This document shows positions 6,868-13,917 of a DNA stretch of 16,305 nt, piece by piece. The position numbers and the translations under genes were made by a program. The DNA is taken from positions 1-16,305 of the forward strand of contig JBEAOO010000266.1 in NCBI GenBank assembly GCA_041164825.1. Reading direction: 5' to 3'. Numbering within the stretch: the stretch's first letter is position 1; the number at the start of each line of letters is the position of its first letter. The notes beneath the pieces are model-generated. The model did no database searches, was not told the DNA's origin, and saw only the letters and a program-made list of their open reading frames with translations. The DNA is from JBEAOO01 sp041164825. GTDB lineage: Bacteria; Pseudomonadota; Gammaproteobacteria; Burkholderiales; Burkholderiaceae_C.

Positions 6868-8586
6868 ATGTCCCAAACCCAAACTGCCGCCTTCGAAGGC
6901 GTCGAGTCCTTTGCCGCCATGTTCGAGGAGTCGCTGCAGCGCTCCGACATGCGTGCAGGCGAGGTCATCTCCGCCGAGGTGGTGCGCGTCGAACACAACT
7001 TCGTGGTCGTCAACGCCGGCCTGAAGTCCGAAGCGTACGTGCCCATCGAAGAGTTCAAGAACGACCAGGGCGAACTGGAAGTTCAAGTCGGCGACTTCGT
7101 GTCGGTGGCCATTGACGCCATCGAAAACGGCTACGGCGACACCATCCTGTCGCGCGACAAGGCCAAGCGTCTGGCCTCGTGGCTGTCGCTCGAAACCTCG
7201 CTGGAATCCGGCGAATTCGTGACCGGCACGGTGAATGGCAAGGTCAAGGGCGGTCTGACGGTGCTGGTCAACGGCATCCGCGCCTTCCTGCCGGGTTCGC
7301 TGCTCGACACGCGTCCGGTCAAGGACATGAGCCCGTTCGAGGGCAAGACCATGGAATTCAAGGTCATCAAGCTCGATCGCAAGCGCAACAACGTTGTGCT
7401 GTCGCGTCGTGCCGTGGTCGAAGCCTCCATGGGCGAAGAGCGCGCCAAGCTGATGGAAACGCTGCGCGAAGGCGCCATCGTCAACGGCGTGGTCAAGAAC
7501 ATCACCGAATACGGTGCGTTTGTGGACCTGGGCGGCATCGACGGTCTGCTGCACATCACCGACATGGCCTGGCGTCGTGTGCGTCACCCGAGCGAAGTCG
7601 TGACGGTCGGCCAAGAACTGCAAGCCAAGGTCTTGAAGTTCGACGCCGAGAAGAACCGCGTCTCGCTGGGCATCAAGCAGCTGGGCGACGATCCGTGGCA
7701 CGGCGTGTCGCGTCGTTACCCGAACGCCACCCGCCTGTTCGGCAAGATCACCAACATCGCTGACTACGGCGCGTTCGTTGAAATCGAGCCGGGCATCGAA
7801 GGTCTGGTGCACGTGTCCGAAATGGACTGGACCAACAAGAACGTTGCGCCTTCCAAGATTGTGTCCCTGGGCGAAGAAGTCGAAGTCATGGTCCTCGAGA
7901 TCGACGAAGACAAGCGCCGCATCAGCCTGGGCATGAAGCAGTGCAAGGCCAACCCGTGGGAAGAGTTCGCGACCACCGTCCAGCGCGGCGACAAGGTCAA
8001 GGGGCCCGTCAAGTCGATCACCGACTTCGGCGTGTTCGTGGGTCTGGCTGCCGGTATCGACGGCTTGGTGCACCTGTCCGACCTGTCGTGGAACGAGCCG
8101 GGCGAAGCCGCTGTTCGCAACTACAAGAAGGGCCAAGAAGTCGAAGCCGTTGTGCTGGCCGTCGATGTGGAGCGCGAGCGCATCTCCCTGGGCATCAAGC
8201 AACTCGACAGCGACCCGTTCACCGCTTACACCTCGGTCAATGACCGCGGCATGATCGTGAATGGCAAGGTCAAGACCGTGGACGCCCGTGGCGCCGAAAT
8301 CCAACTGAACGAAGAAGTGACCGGCTACCTGCGCGCTTCTGAAATCAGCCGCGACCGCGTGGAAGACGCCCGCAACGTGCTGAAGGATGGCGACGAAGTC
8401 TCCGCCCTGATCATCAACATCGACCGCAAGACGCGTTCGATCCAGTTGTCGATCAAGGCCAAGGACAACGCCGACAACCAAGAAGCCATGCAACGCCTGT
8501 CGGCCACGTCCGAGCGTGAAAACGCCGGCACCACCAGCCTGGGCGCTTTGCTGCGCGCCAAGCTGGACAACCAGAGCAACGGCTGA
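6868..8586 (+). CDS. rpsA: 30S ribosomal protein S1
   Basis: A 572-residue protein with six S1 (OB-fold) repeats, at about residues 30-97, 115-182, 202-270, 287-357, 374-444 and 461-530. The first two normally anchor S1 to the 30S subunit and the rest bind and unfold mRNA. Repeats 3-5 carry the strongest RNA-binding signature (for example ITEYGAFVDLGGIDGLLHITDMAW and its counterparts), while repeats 1, 2 and 6 are more diverged, as usual. The ATG at 6868 (MSQTQ) fits the normal N-terminus; in-frame TTG (6712), GTG (6724) and ATG (6820) codons would add residues without family support. Codon choice is visibly more uniform than in neighbouring genes, as expected for high expression. It follows aroA-cmk, keeping the cmk-rpsA-ihfB order known from E. 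coli. Confidence 0.96.
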   Translation: MSQTQTAAFEGVESFAAMFEESLQRSDMRAGEVISAEVVRVEHNFVVVNAGLKSEAYVPIEEFKNDQGELEVQVGDFVSVAIDAIENGYGDTILSRDKAKRLASWLSLETSLESGEFVTGTVNGKVKGGLTVLVNGIRAFLPGSLLDTRPVKDMSPFEGKTMEFKVIKLDRKRNNVVLSRRAVVEASMGEERAKLMETLREGAIVNGVVKNITEYGAFVDLGGIDGLLHITDMAWRRVRHPSEVVTVGQELQAKVLKFDAEKNRVSLGIKQLGDDPWHGVSRRYPNATRLFGKITNIADYGAFVEIEPGIEGLVHVSEMDWTNKNVAPSKIVSLGEEVEVMVLEIDEDKRRISLGMKQCKANPWEEFATTVQRGDKVKGPVKSITDFGVFVGLAAGIDGLVHLSDLSWNEPGEAAVRNYKKGQEVEAVVLAVDVERERISLGIKQLDSDPFTAYTSVNDRGMIVNGKVKTVDARGAEIQLNEEVTGYLRASEISRDRVEDARNVLKDGDEVSALIINIDRKTRSIQLSIKAKDNADNQEAMQRLSATSERENAGTTSLGALLRAKLDNQSNG

Positions 8587-8651
8587 TCTCAGCCCTGCCC
8601 TGCGAGAACGCTGCCCCAACCCGCTGATCTCGACAACCCCAGGCCATGTCC

Positions 8652-8996
8652 ATGACCCGATCCGACCTGGTGAGCCAACTGGCTGAACGCTTCAGCCAAA
8701 TCACTCACCGGGACACGGAATTCGCGGTCAAGACCATCCTGGATGCGATGTCCGACGCGCTCTCGCGCGGACACCGCATCGAGATTCGCGGTTTTGGCAG
8801 CTTCTCGATCAACCGCCGCCCGCCGCGGGTGGGGCGCAATCCCCGCTCCGGCGAGCAGGTGGTGATTCCTGAAAAACTCGTTCCGCACTTCAAACCGGGC
8901 AAGGCTCTGCGTGAGTCTGTGGACGCCCAAGTGCCAGTGGAAGACAGCGCTGCGGCCACACCCGCGAGCGACGCACACACCTCGGTGGACGACTGA
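8652..8996 (+). CDS. ihfB: Integration host factor subunit beta
   Basis: A 114-residue HU/IHF-family protein that pairs with IhfA to bend DNA sharply at specific sites. The core shows MTRSDLVSQLAERF, the RGFGSFSINRR strand turn, GRNPRSGE with the DNA-intercalating proline on the beta-arm, and PHFKPGKALRESV near the end. After residue 90 there is an Ala/Asp/Ser-rich acidic tail of about 24 residues, making it longer than the 94-residue E. coli protein; such tails are frequent in Burkholderiales. I chose the second of two close ATGs (8652 rather than 8646) because AGG at 8641-8643 is well spaced for it and the family normally begins MTKSEL. A 9-base direct repeat, GCTGATCTC at 8582-8590 and 8623-8631, lies in the gap after rpsA; its meaning is unknown. 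Confidence 0.95.
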   Translation: MTRSDLVSQLAERFSQITHRDTEFAVKTILDAMSDALSRGHRIEIRGFGSFSINRRPPRVGRNPRSGEQVVIPEKLVPHFKPGKALRESVDAQVPVEDSAAATPASDAHTSVDD

Positions 8997-9056
8997 GCCC
9001 TGTTGAGAGCCGCTGGGGCCAGACCTCGCCGCAGACACCTCACCGGACTTGCCGTT

Positions 9057-9086
9057 GCACCCACCCGCCGCCACTAGAATGGGTGC
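9057..9086 (+). promoter_or_regulatory. Inverted repeat around a promoter-like -10 element before lapA
   Basis: GCACCCA (9057-9063) and TGGGTGC (9080-9086) are perfect 7-base complements separated by 16 bases, extendable by two G-U pairs. Between them lies TAGAAT (9075-9080), one mismatch from the sigma70 -10 consensus. A -35 is poor: TTGCCG (9049-9054) is at 20 bases and TTGCAC (9055-9060) at 14. A Shine-Dalgarno GGGAG (9087-9091) follows directly. It could be an operator over a lapAB promoter, a hairpin beside the ribosome binding site, or coincidence. Confidence 0.3.
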
Positions 9087-9096
9087 GGGAGTTGTG

Positions 9097-9408
9097 ATGC
9101 GCACCATCTTTTGGCTCGTTCGAGCCCTTGTCTTTTTTGCCCTTTTTGCATTTGCGCTGAACAACCAGCAGAGCGCCAGCGTGCGCTGGTTTTTTGGTCA
9201 AGAATGGCGCGCGCCGATGATCTTCATCGTGCTCGTGGCCTTTGGCCTGGGCTGTGCACTGGGCGTGTTTGCCATGGTGCCCAGTTGGTGGCGCCACCGC
9301 CGTGTGGCGCGCCAAAGCGCCGCCGCCCGCGCCGTGAGCGACGAAGGCACACCGCTCAGTGCGGCCACTCCCGCCCCCCTGGAACACCCGCCCCGCGATG
9401 GACTTTGA
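9097..9408 (+). CDS. lapA: Lipopolysaccharide assembly protein LapA domain protein
   Basis: A 103-residue inner-membrane protein with two transmembrane helices, about residues 3-21 and 41-63, separated by a short polar loop containing NNQQSASVRWFFG; the tail after WWRHRR is cytoplasmic, basic and then Ala/Pro-rich. The N-F/Q-VxxxF-type loop between two helices is the LapA (DUF1049, YciS) pattern. In E. coli LapA works with LapB in adjusting LpxC turnover and lipopolysaccharide assembly. The ATG at 9097 has GGGAG five bases upstream; an in-frame TTG at 9049 and ATG at 9079 lie before it but would add residues not seen in the family. The 3' end overlaps lapB by 11 bases. Confidence 0.85.
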   Translation: MRTIFWLVRALVFFALFAFALNNQQSASVRWFFGQEWRAPMIFIVLVAFGLGCALGVFAMVPSWWRHRRVARQSAAARAVSDEGTPLSAATPAPLEHPPRDGL

Positions 9409-10546
9409 TTTTCAATGGTTGCTGCTGGCGCTGCCGGTGGCTTTTGCGCTCGGCTGGCTGGGCTCGCGTCTGGATGTGCGCCAGCTCAAGCGCGAGCAGC
9501 GGGAGTCGCCCAAGGCCTATTTCAAAGGCCTGAACCTGCTGCTCAACGAGCAACACGACAAGGCCATCGACGCCTTCATCGAAGCGGTTCAAAACGACCC
9601 CGACACCAGCGAGTTGCACTTCGCGCTCGGCAATTTGTTCCGCCGCCGGGGCGAGTACGAGCGCGCCGTGCGTGTGCACCAGCACCTGCTGGGCCGCGGT
9701 GATTTGCCCGCCGCCGAGCGCGACCGCGCGCAGCATGAACTGGCGCAAGACTTCATGAAAGCCGGCCTCTTCGACCGCGCCGAAGAAGCCTATCGCGCCC
9801 TCATCGGCACGCCCTTCGACAGCGAGGTGCGGCTGGCGCTGCTCAACCTCTACGAGCGCTCGCGCGATTGGCGCGCGGCGGCTGAAACCGCTGCGGCGCT
9901 GGAGCGCAGCGGTGCCGGCGCCTTCGGCGCGCGCATCGCCCACCACTGGTGTGAGTTGGCGCTGGAGGCCGACGCCAAAGGCCAGCCCGACGACGCAGGC
10001 GCCGCGATCGAGCGCGCCCGCGCCGCCGCACCGCTGGCCGCCCGCCCGCTGATGCTGGCGGGCCAACGCGCTGCCAAAGCAGGCGCCCCCGCCGAGGCGC
10101 TGGCCTGCTGGAACGAACTGCGGCTGCGCGATCCGGCCAACTTCCAACTGATCGTGCTCGACTACGCCGACGCGGCACGCGCCGCGGCGCAGATCGAACC
10201 GGCGCGCGAAGCGCTGCAAGCCGTCTACGCGCAGTCGCCCTCGCTCGATTTGCTGCGCGCGCTGGCCAGGCTGGATGGGCAAGAGCTCTCCGCCTCGCCG
10301 CAATTGTTGGCCCACCTGCAAGCCCAGCCCACGCTGGGCGCAGCACAAGCCCTGCTGGCTCGCCCAGTGAGCGAGTGGACCGAGGCCAGCGCGCAGGCCG
10401 CACGCACAGCCGTGGAGCGCGCAGCCCGCCCGCTGCAGCGCTACCGCTGCGCCGCTTGCGGCTTTGAAGCGCAACGCCACTTCTGGCAATGCCCGGGCTG
10501 CCTGGGCTGGGACAGCTTCCCACCGCGCCACATCGACGAGCTCTGA
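9398..10546 (+). CDS. lapB: Lipopolysaccharide assembly protein LapB
   Basis: A 382-residue protein, close to the 389 of E. coli LapB (YciM). Residues 5-22 form an N-terminal membrane anchor, followed by LKREQRESPKAYFKGLNLLLNEQHDKAIDAF, the conserved entry into a run of tetratricopeptide repeats (about 38-330). A rubredoxin-like metal knuckle closes the protein, with Cys351, Cys354, Cys365 and Cys368 in CAAC...CPGC. LapB is known to bring LpxC to the FtsH protease and so limits lipid A synthesis, and it contacts other envelope regulators. The start at 9398 lies inside lapA with no Shine-Dalgarno of its own, so it is probably coupled to lapA translation. Unlike some relatives, no hldE-type gene follows. 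Confidence 0.93.
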   Translation: MDFDFQWLLLALPVAFALGWLGSRLDVRQLKREQRESPKAYFKGLNLLLNEQHDKAIDAFIEAVQNDPDTSELHFALGNLFRRRGEYERAVRVHQHLLGRGDLPAAERDRAQHELAQDFMKAGLFDRAEEAYRALIGTPFDSEVRLALLNLYERSRDWRAAAETAAALERSGAGAFGARIAHHWCELALEADAKGQPDDAGAAIERARAAAPLAARPLMLAGQRAAKAGAPAEALACWNELRLRDPANFQLIVLDYADAARAAAQIEPAREALQAVYAQSPSLDLLRALARLDGQELSASPQLLAHLQAQPTLGAAQALLARPVSEWTEASAQAARTAVERAARPLQRYRCAACGFEAQRHFWQCPGCLGWDSFPPRHIDEL

Positions 10547-10631
10547 CCCGGTCAAGCCGCCCTCCGACACGGTACGGTGCTGGGATGACAGTCCGGCAGC
10601 GAGGACATCGGGGTGGCCCCTGCCCCCCAAT

Positions 10632-10719
10632 GGGCGCCCTCCTCGGATCACCCTTTGGAGTGGCGCCCCAGCAGGCAGGACTTCCTACATTGGTTTCAGG
10701 GACGCAGCCTTTGCGTCCC
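10632..10719 (+). promoter_or_regulatory. Structured leader of the ComEA-like gene
   Basis: The 199-base gap after lapB holds two perfect inverted repeats. GGGCGCC (10632-10638) pairs with GGCGCCC (10662-10668) across 23 bases. GGGACGCA (10699-10706) pairs with TGCGTCCC (10712-10719) around the 5-base loop GCCTT. The second is a compact, strong hairpin ending 14 bases before the Shine-Dalgarno AGGGAG (10734-10739). There is no T-run, so it reads better as a leader structure than a terminator. I could not identify a riboswitch class or a good sigma70 promoter. Confidence 0.4.
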
Positions 10720-10745
10720 GGCATCACCAACTCAGGGAGACCTCC

Positions 10746-11111
10746 ATGATGGTTCGTTTGTTCATTGCCCTCGTCACGTCCATCGCCGCCTTGTCGGCGT
10801 CGTTGGCTTTGGCCGCCACTGCGCTCGACGTGAACAAAGCCGATCAGGCCGGATTGGAGGCGCTCAAAGGCGTGGGGCCCGCGATGTCAACGCGCATCCT
10901 CGACGAGCGCAAAAAAGGGCCTTACAAAAGCTGGGAAGACCTGATCGACCGGGTGCGTGGCATTGGCGCCGCCAGCGCCACCAAACTGGCGGCAGAAGGC
11001 CTCACCGTCAACGGCACCGGCTACGCCAACACCGGCGCAGCCACCAAGAGCAAGAACGACAGCAACACCGGAGGCAAGGCCATGGCTGACACCGGCGCAC
11101 CCAAGAAGTGA
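10746..11111 (+). CDS. Small secreted helix-hairpin-helix (ComEA-like) protein
   Basis: A 121-residue protein with a signal peptide (residues 1-23, cleavage after ALA) and a ComEA-type DNA-binding module: LDVNKAD, the first hairpin LKGVGP (40-45), the GPYKSWEDLIDRV linker and the second hairpin VRGIGA (70-75). Helix-hairpin-helix repeats of this type bind DNA backbone without sequence preference; ComEA in competent bacteria holds incoming DNA in the periplasm. The tail after residue 90 is polar and repetitive in Gly, Thr, Asn and Lys, probably disordered. The start is supported by AGGGAG at 10734-10739; a second ATG follows immediately at 10749. No other competence gene is near, so a DNA-uptake role is inference and a different periplasmic DNA-related role is possible. 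Confidence 0.85.
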   Translation: MMVRLFIALVTSIAALSASLALAATALDVNKADQAGLEALKGVGPAMSTRILDERKKGPYKSWEDLIDRVRGIGAASATKLAAEGLTVNGTGYANTGAATKSKNDSNTGGKAMADTGAPKK

Positions 11112-11118
11112 CCCAACT

Positions 11119-11157
11119 GCCGGAGCAACGCGCAAGGGCATCTTGGCGAGCTCCGGC
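11119..11157 (+). terminator. Hairpin just after the ComEA-like gene, possible terminator
   Basis: GCCGGAGC (11119-11126) and GCTCCGGC (11150-11157) are perfect 8-base complements with a 23-base interval that itself can pair partly (CAAG with CTTG). The stem starts 7 bases after the stop codon. No T-run follows, so if it ends transcription it is not a textbook intrinsic terminator; mRNA 3'-end protection is an alternative. Confidence 0.4.
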
Positions 11158-11238
11158 ACGTTGTGTTGAGCCCCGCACTTTGGCTTCACCGCCGAGGGCA
11201 CAGCGAAATGGCACGGCCAGCGCAGCGTTCGTGGCCTC

Positions 11239-11274
11239 ACCAGCGCGCTGGTAGCGCAACGATCGACCGTTGCG
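11239..11274. repeat. Two adjacent palindromes between convergent genes
   Basis: ACCAGCGCGCTGGT (11239-11252) is a perfect 14-base palindrome. Two bases later CGCAACG (11255-11261) pairs with CGTTGCG (11268-11274) around ATCGAC. They lie in the 196-base gap between the + strand ComEA-like gene and the - strand permease, 34 bases beyond the latter's stop, a plausible place for a terminator acting on either strand, although T-runs are lacking on both sides. Confidence 0.35.
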
Positions 11275-11288
11275 GGGATTCAGCGGCT

Positions 11289-11316
11289 GGAATTCAGTCG
11301 CCGGAATTCAGTCACC
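11289..11316. repeat. 14-base tandem duplication over the permease stop codon
   Basis: GGAATTCAGTCGCC (11289-11302) is followed directly by GGAATTCAGTCACC (11303-11316), identical at 13 of 14 positions. The second copy contains the stop codon of the - strand permease gene (11308-11310), so the duplication affects the last codons and the 3' untranslated region. It looks like a slippage duplication; 14 is not a multiple of three. Confidence 0.6.
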
Positions 11317-12504
11317 AGAAACCAGCACGGTAGCGCCCGTGACCGGCTGGGGCTGGCGGCGCAACCACAGGCGCCCCAGCCCATATTCGAGTGCGGTGGC
11401 GCACGCCATCAGGCCCGCACCCACGCCCAACAGTGTGCGGTCATCCAGGCGCTGAGCCAGCAGCCAAAAGCCGCCAAGCCCCACCATGCGAAACGCCCAC
11501 AGCGTGGTTTCGCGCGCCGCAATGCGGTCGGCCACCGCACCTTTGATGTCGAGCGTGCGTTGGTTGAGCACCTGCTCACTGGCGGCCCAAAACGGCCCCA
11601 CCCCGGCTTGCAGCACCAAGTGCGCCCCATAGAGCGCCGGCCACCACGCGCTGGCGCCCAACAGCAAGCTGGCCAACACCACACCCGTGCCGGCAAACGC
11701 CATCCAGCGGGCCCGATTGTGGGCGTGCCGGTGGCGGCGCAACGCAAACAGCGCCAGCGCGCCCACCAAGGTGGCCGCGGTCGACAACCAGCCAAAGTGG
11801 CTGGCCGCGCCCAGCGAGCGCACCGCGCCCGATGCGCCCAACACCATCGCCACGCCCAGCAAGCCCGACTCCAACATGAACAGCGGCAAGCAGCGCACAA
11901 ACTCGGGCTGCGACACCACGCCCCAAGGCGACACCAAGCGCACCCTCGGCGTCTCGGGCACCCCGCGCGCCACCACCGCGGCGGCCAACAAGCACAGCAC
12001 CGCGTAGGCGCGCAACACGGGCGCCACTTGCTCGTCAAACCAGGTGAGCAGCAGCGTGGTTGCCAGCGTGGCCAGCAGGTTCATCGCCACCGTCAACACG
12101 GTGACGTGCGAGGCGTAGCGGTCGCGCTCGGCGTCGGGCAGCAAGTTCACCTCCAGCCAGTGGCGGCCGGCCCAGCCCAAGCCAAGAAAGCTGCCGAAGG
12201 CCACGGCGAGCACATCCGGGTGGCCATCGGCCCACCACAGCAGCAGGCCCGGCCATACGAACGCCGCCTGCACCAAGCGCTGGCTGCGCAGGTGAAACCA
12301 ACGGCCGGCGCCGTAGCCCAGCGTCACCCCCAGCATGGTGGTGGTGAGCATCAACACCGCATAGCGCTGCGCCGCCGCCAAGCCGCCGATGTTGTAGGCA
12401 AAAACACCGCAAAAGCCCCACAGTGAGGTCACCAGCCCCTGCGCTGCCACCAGCGGCAGCAGGCGGCGCTCCAGGGTGGTCAACAAGGGGGCGGCAACGC
12501 TCAT
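11308..12504 (-). CDS. MFS-like permease, about 12 transmembrane helices
   Basis: A 398-residue, strongly hydrophobic protein with about 12 predicted membrane spans by eye (for example 15-38, 45-66, 97-115, 133-155, 203-225, 235-255, 265-287, 333-352, 356-375). A basic cytoplasmic loop RRHRHAHNRARW follows span 8, and a larger polar loop near 175-202 lies between the two six-helix halves. This layout and length fit the major facilitator superfamily, but I do not recognise the subfamily and cannot name a substrate. A charged segment with LDIKGAVADRIAARE (about 318-332) before helix 11 is distinctive. The ATG overlaps the patatin gene stop by four bases (ATGA), so the two are very likely translated together from one mRNA. 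Confidence 0.6.
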   Translation of the reverse strand: MSVAAPLLTTLERRLLPLVAAQGLVTSLWGFCGVFAYNIGGLAAAQRYAVLMLTTTMLGVTLGYGAGRWFHLRSQRLVQAAFVWPGLLLWWADGHPDVLAVAFGSFLGLGWAGRHWLEVNLLPDAERDRYASHVTVLTVAMNLLATLATTLLLTWFDEQVAPVLRAYAVLCLLAAAVVARGVPETPRVRLVSPWGVVSQPEFVRCLPLFMLESGLLGVAMVLGASGAVRSLGAASHFGWLSTAATLVGALALFALRRHRHAHNRARWMAFAGTGVVLASLLLGASAWWPALYGAHLVLQAGVGPFWAASEQVLNQRTLDIKGAVADRIAARETTLWAFRMVGLGGFWLLAQRLDDRTLLGVGAGLMACATALEYGLGRLWLRRQPQPVTGATVLVSGD

Positions 12505-13745
12505 TCAGCCATTGTCGCGCTGCGGGTGGCGTCAGGTGCCGCCAGGGGCATGGCGCCACCCCAGCCGAAAAAGGCCAGCACCTCGTCGCGGCGGGCCAGC
12601 GTGTCGGCCTCGCCCAGCGCCAGCAACTCGCGCGTGTAGGGCGCTTCAAACAGCAGGTAGCTGGCCAGCGCCGCACCGCGCGCATCGTCGCCCCGGCCTT
12701 GCACGCCCACGCCGCGCAGCAGCGCGCGCACCGACACCGGCAAGCTGCCAATGTGGCGCGCCGCCAAATCGTCCAGCCGCTGCGAGGGCGCGATCACCAG
12801 CACCTGGATCGGCCGCAGGCCTGAGCGCGCACGCGCGGCCTCGGGCAGCAGCGAGAGCGTGTTGTTGATGCGTTGCAGCCGTTCCACGTCGACCGCCAGT
12901 GCATCCAGGAAAATATTGGAGAGCGCATGGCCGGCGATCTGCGCCAAGCTCGGGTACTCGCCGCTGCCACTTCGCCCTTCGGCGGGCATCGGCGGCTCGT
13001 GCATGCGGCCCGCGCCCACCACCAAAATGCGCTCGGCGCCCAGGTGCACGGCGGGCGAAATGGGGGCCGATTGGCGCATCGAGCCGTCGCCAAAATACTC
13101 GTGCCGTTGGTCAATGCCGAGCGACACGGCAGGGAACACAAACGGTATCGCCGCCGACGCCATCAGGTGCTCAATGCTGATCGCGCCCTTCACCGCAATG
13201 CGCTGCGAGCGCGTCCAGGGCGCGATGGCCTCCAGCGCGTCGTAAAACGTGACGTGCAGGCCGGAGCCATAGCTGGAGGTGCTCACGGCCAGGGCCTTCA
13301 AGTGCCCGGCCTCCATCAGCCCCGGCAGGCGATCAATCGGCACCAGTTCGGTCAACAAGTCCTGCAGCGGCCGGTTGTCGAGCAGCGATTTGGGTCGCGC
13401 ACGGCGCCAGCGCGCCAGCACCCAACCGATCGACATCATGGTCAACCAGCGCGCGCCGGTGCGGATCACGCCCAACGAATCGGCGCGATAGACCTGCTCA
13501 GCGCGGAAGTTTCGCCACACATCCACCAGGCTGTCGACCGCCTCGTCAAAGGCGTCGGCACGGCAGGCCAAGGCCGCGGCGTTGATGGCCCCGGCCGAGG
13601 TGCCAGCGATGATGGGGAAGGGGTTGCCGCCGCGCTCTCCAGCGTCGCGCCGAATTTGTGTGAGCGCCTTCAGCACGCCCACCTGGTAGGCGGCGCGCGC
13701 GCCGCCCCCGGTCAAGATCAGGCCGGTGGGGATGGTGGCAGACAT
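12501..13745 (-). CDS. Patatin-like phospholipase family protein
   Basis: A 414-residue predicted serine lipid acyl hydrolase. It shows the patatin oxyanion loop GGGARAAYQVGVL (13-25), the nucleophile elbow GTSAG (48-52, Ser50) and the dyad aspartate in FGDGS (Asp220), so the Ser-Asp dyad looks intact. There is no signal peptide, suggesting a cytoplasmic or membrane-associated enzyme; a hydrophobic stretch lies near 101-112. The C-terminal 170 residues, with LRPIQVLVIAPSQRLDDLAARHIGSLP, are a conserved extension I recognise from betaproteobacterial relatives but cannot assign a role. The start at 13745 puts the oxyanion loop at the expected distance; a longer in-frame extension upstream (to 14024) lies partly inside dnaE and is unlikely. 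No strong Shine-Dalgarno is visible. Substrate unknown; phospholipid or lysophospholipid is plausible. Confidence 0.85.
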   Translation of the reverse strand: MSATIPTGLILTGGGARAAYQVGVLKALTQIRRDAGERGGNPFPIIAGTSAGAINAAALACRADAFDEAVDSLVDVWRNFRAEQVYRADSLGVIRTGARWLTMMSIGWVLARWRRARPKSLLDNRPLQDLLTELVPIDRLPGLMEAGHLKALAVSTSSYGSGLHVTFYDALEAIAPWTRSQRIAVKGAISIEHLMASAAIPFVFPAVSLGIDQRHEYFGDGSMRQSAPISPAVHLGAERILVVGAGRMHEPPMPAEGRSGSGEYPSLAQIAGHALSNIFLDALAVDVERLQRINNTLSLLPEAARARSGLRPIQVLVIAPSQRLDDLAARHIGSLPVSVRALLRGVGVQGRGDDARGAALASYLLFEAPYTRELLALGEADTLARRDEVLAFFGWGGAMPLAAPDATRSATMAE

Positions 13746-13917
13746 GCCTGAATTATTGAGTCGCCGCCACCCGCCCTGAAGCCGGGATAAGCCCGGAGAA
13801 AGCGGGCCATGTCTGTGCGCCGTGACCCACTGACCTTTGAACACGAAACCGTATCCGCAGGCATGGCCGCCGCACGCCGAACAGCCCTCAGCACCGCGGC
13901 CGCGAGCCCCCGCGCCA
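13746..13917 (-). other. Gap between dnaE and the patatin gene, with competing hairpins
   Basis: This 172-base stretch has no gene of its own. On the + strand numbering, CCGGG (13782-13786) can pair with CCCGG (13792-13796), or GCCCG (13791-13795) with CGGGC (13803-13807), and the shared middle arm makes them alternatives. On the - strand AATAAT (13752-13757) resembles a -10 box 7 bases before the patatin ATG, but the -35 (TTCAGG-like) is poor. dnaE termination or patatin expression signals may lie here; neither is proven. Confidence 0.3.

Noticed and set aside
6826..8619. 597-residue open frame antisense to rpsA
   Set aside because: It mirrors rpsA codon periodicity; GC-rich third positions keep the reverse frame open. 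The composition is His/Val/Asp-heavy with no recognisable domain.
8582..8631. 9-base direct repeat GCTGATCTC around the rpsA stop
   Set aside because: Only two short copies, one inside coding sequence; no link to a known site, so mentioned only under ihfB.
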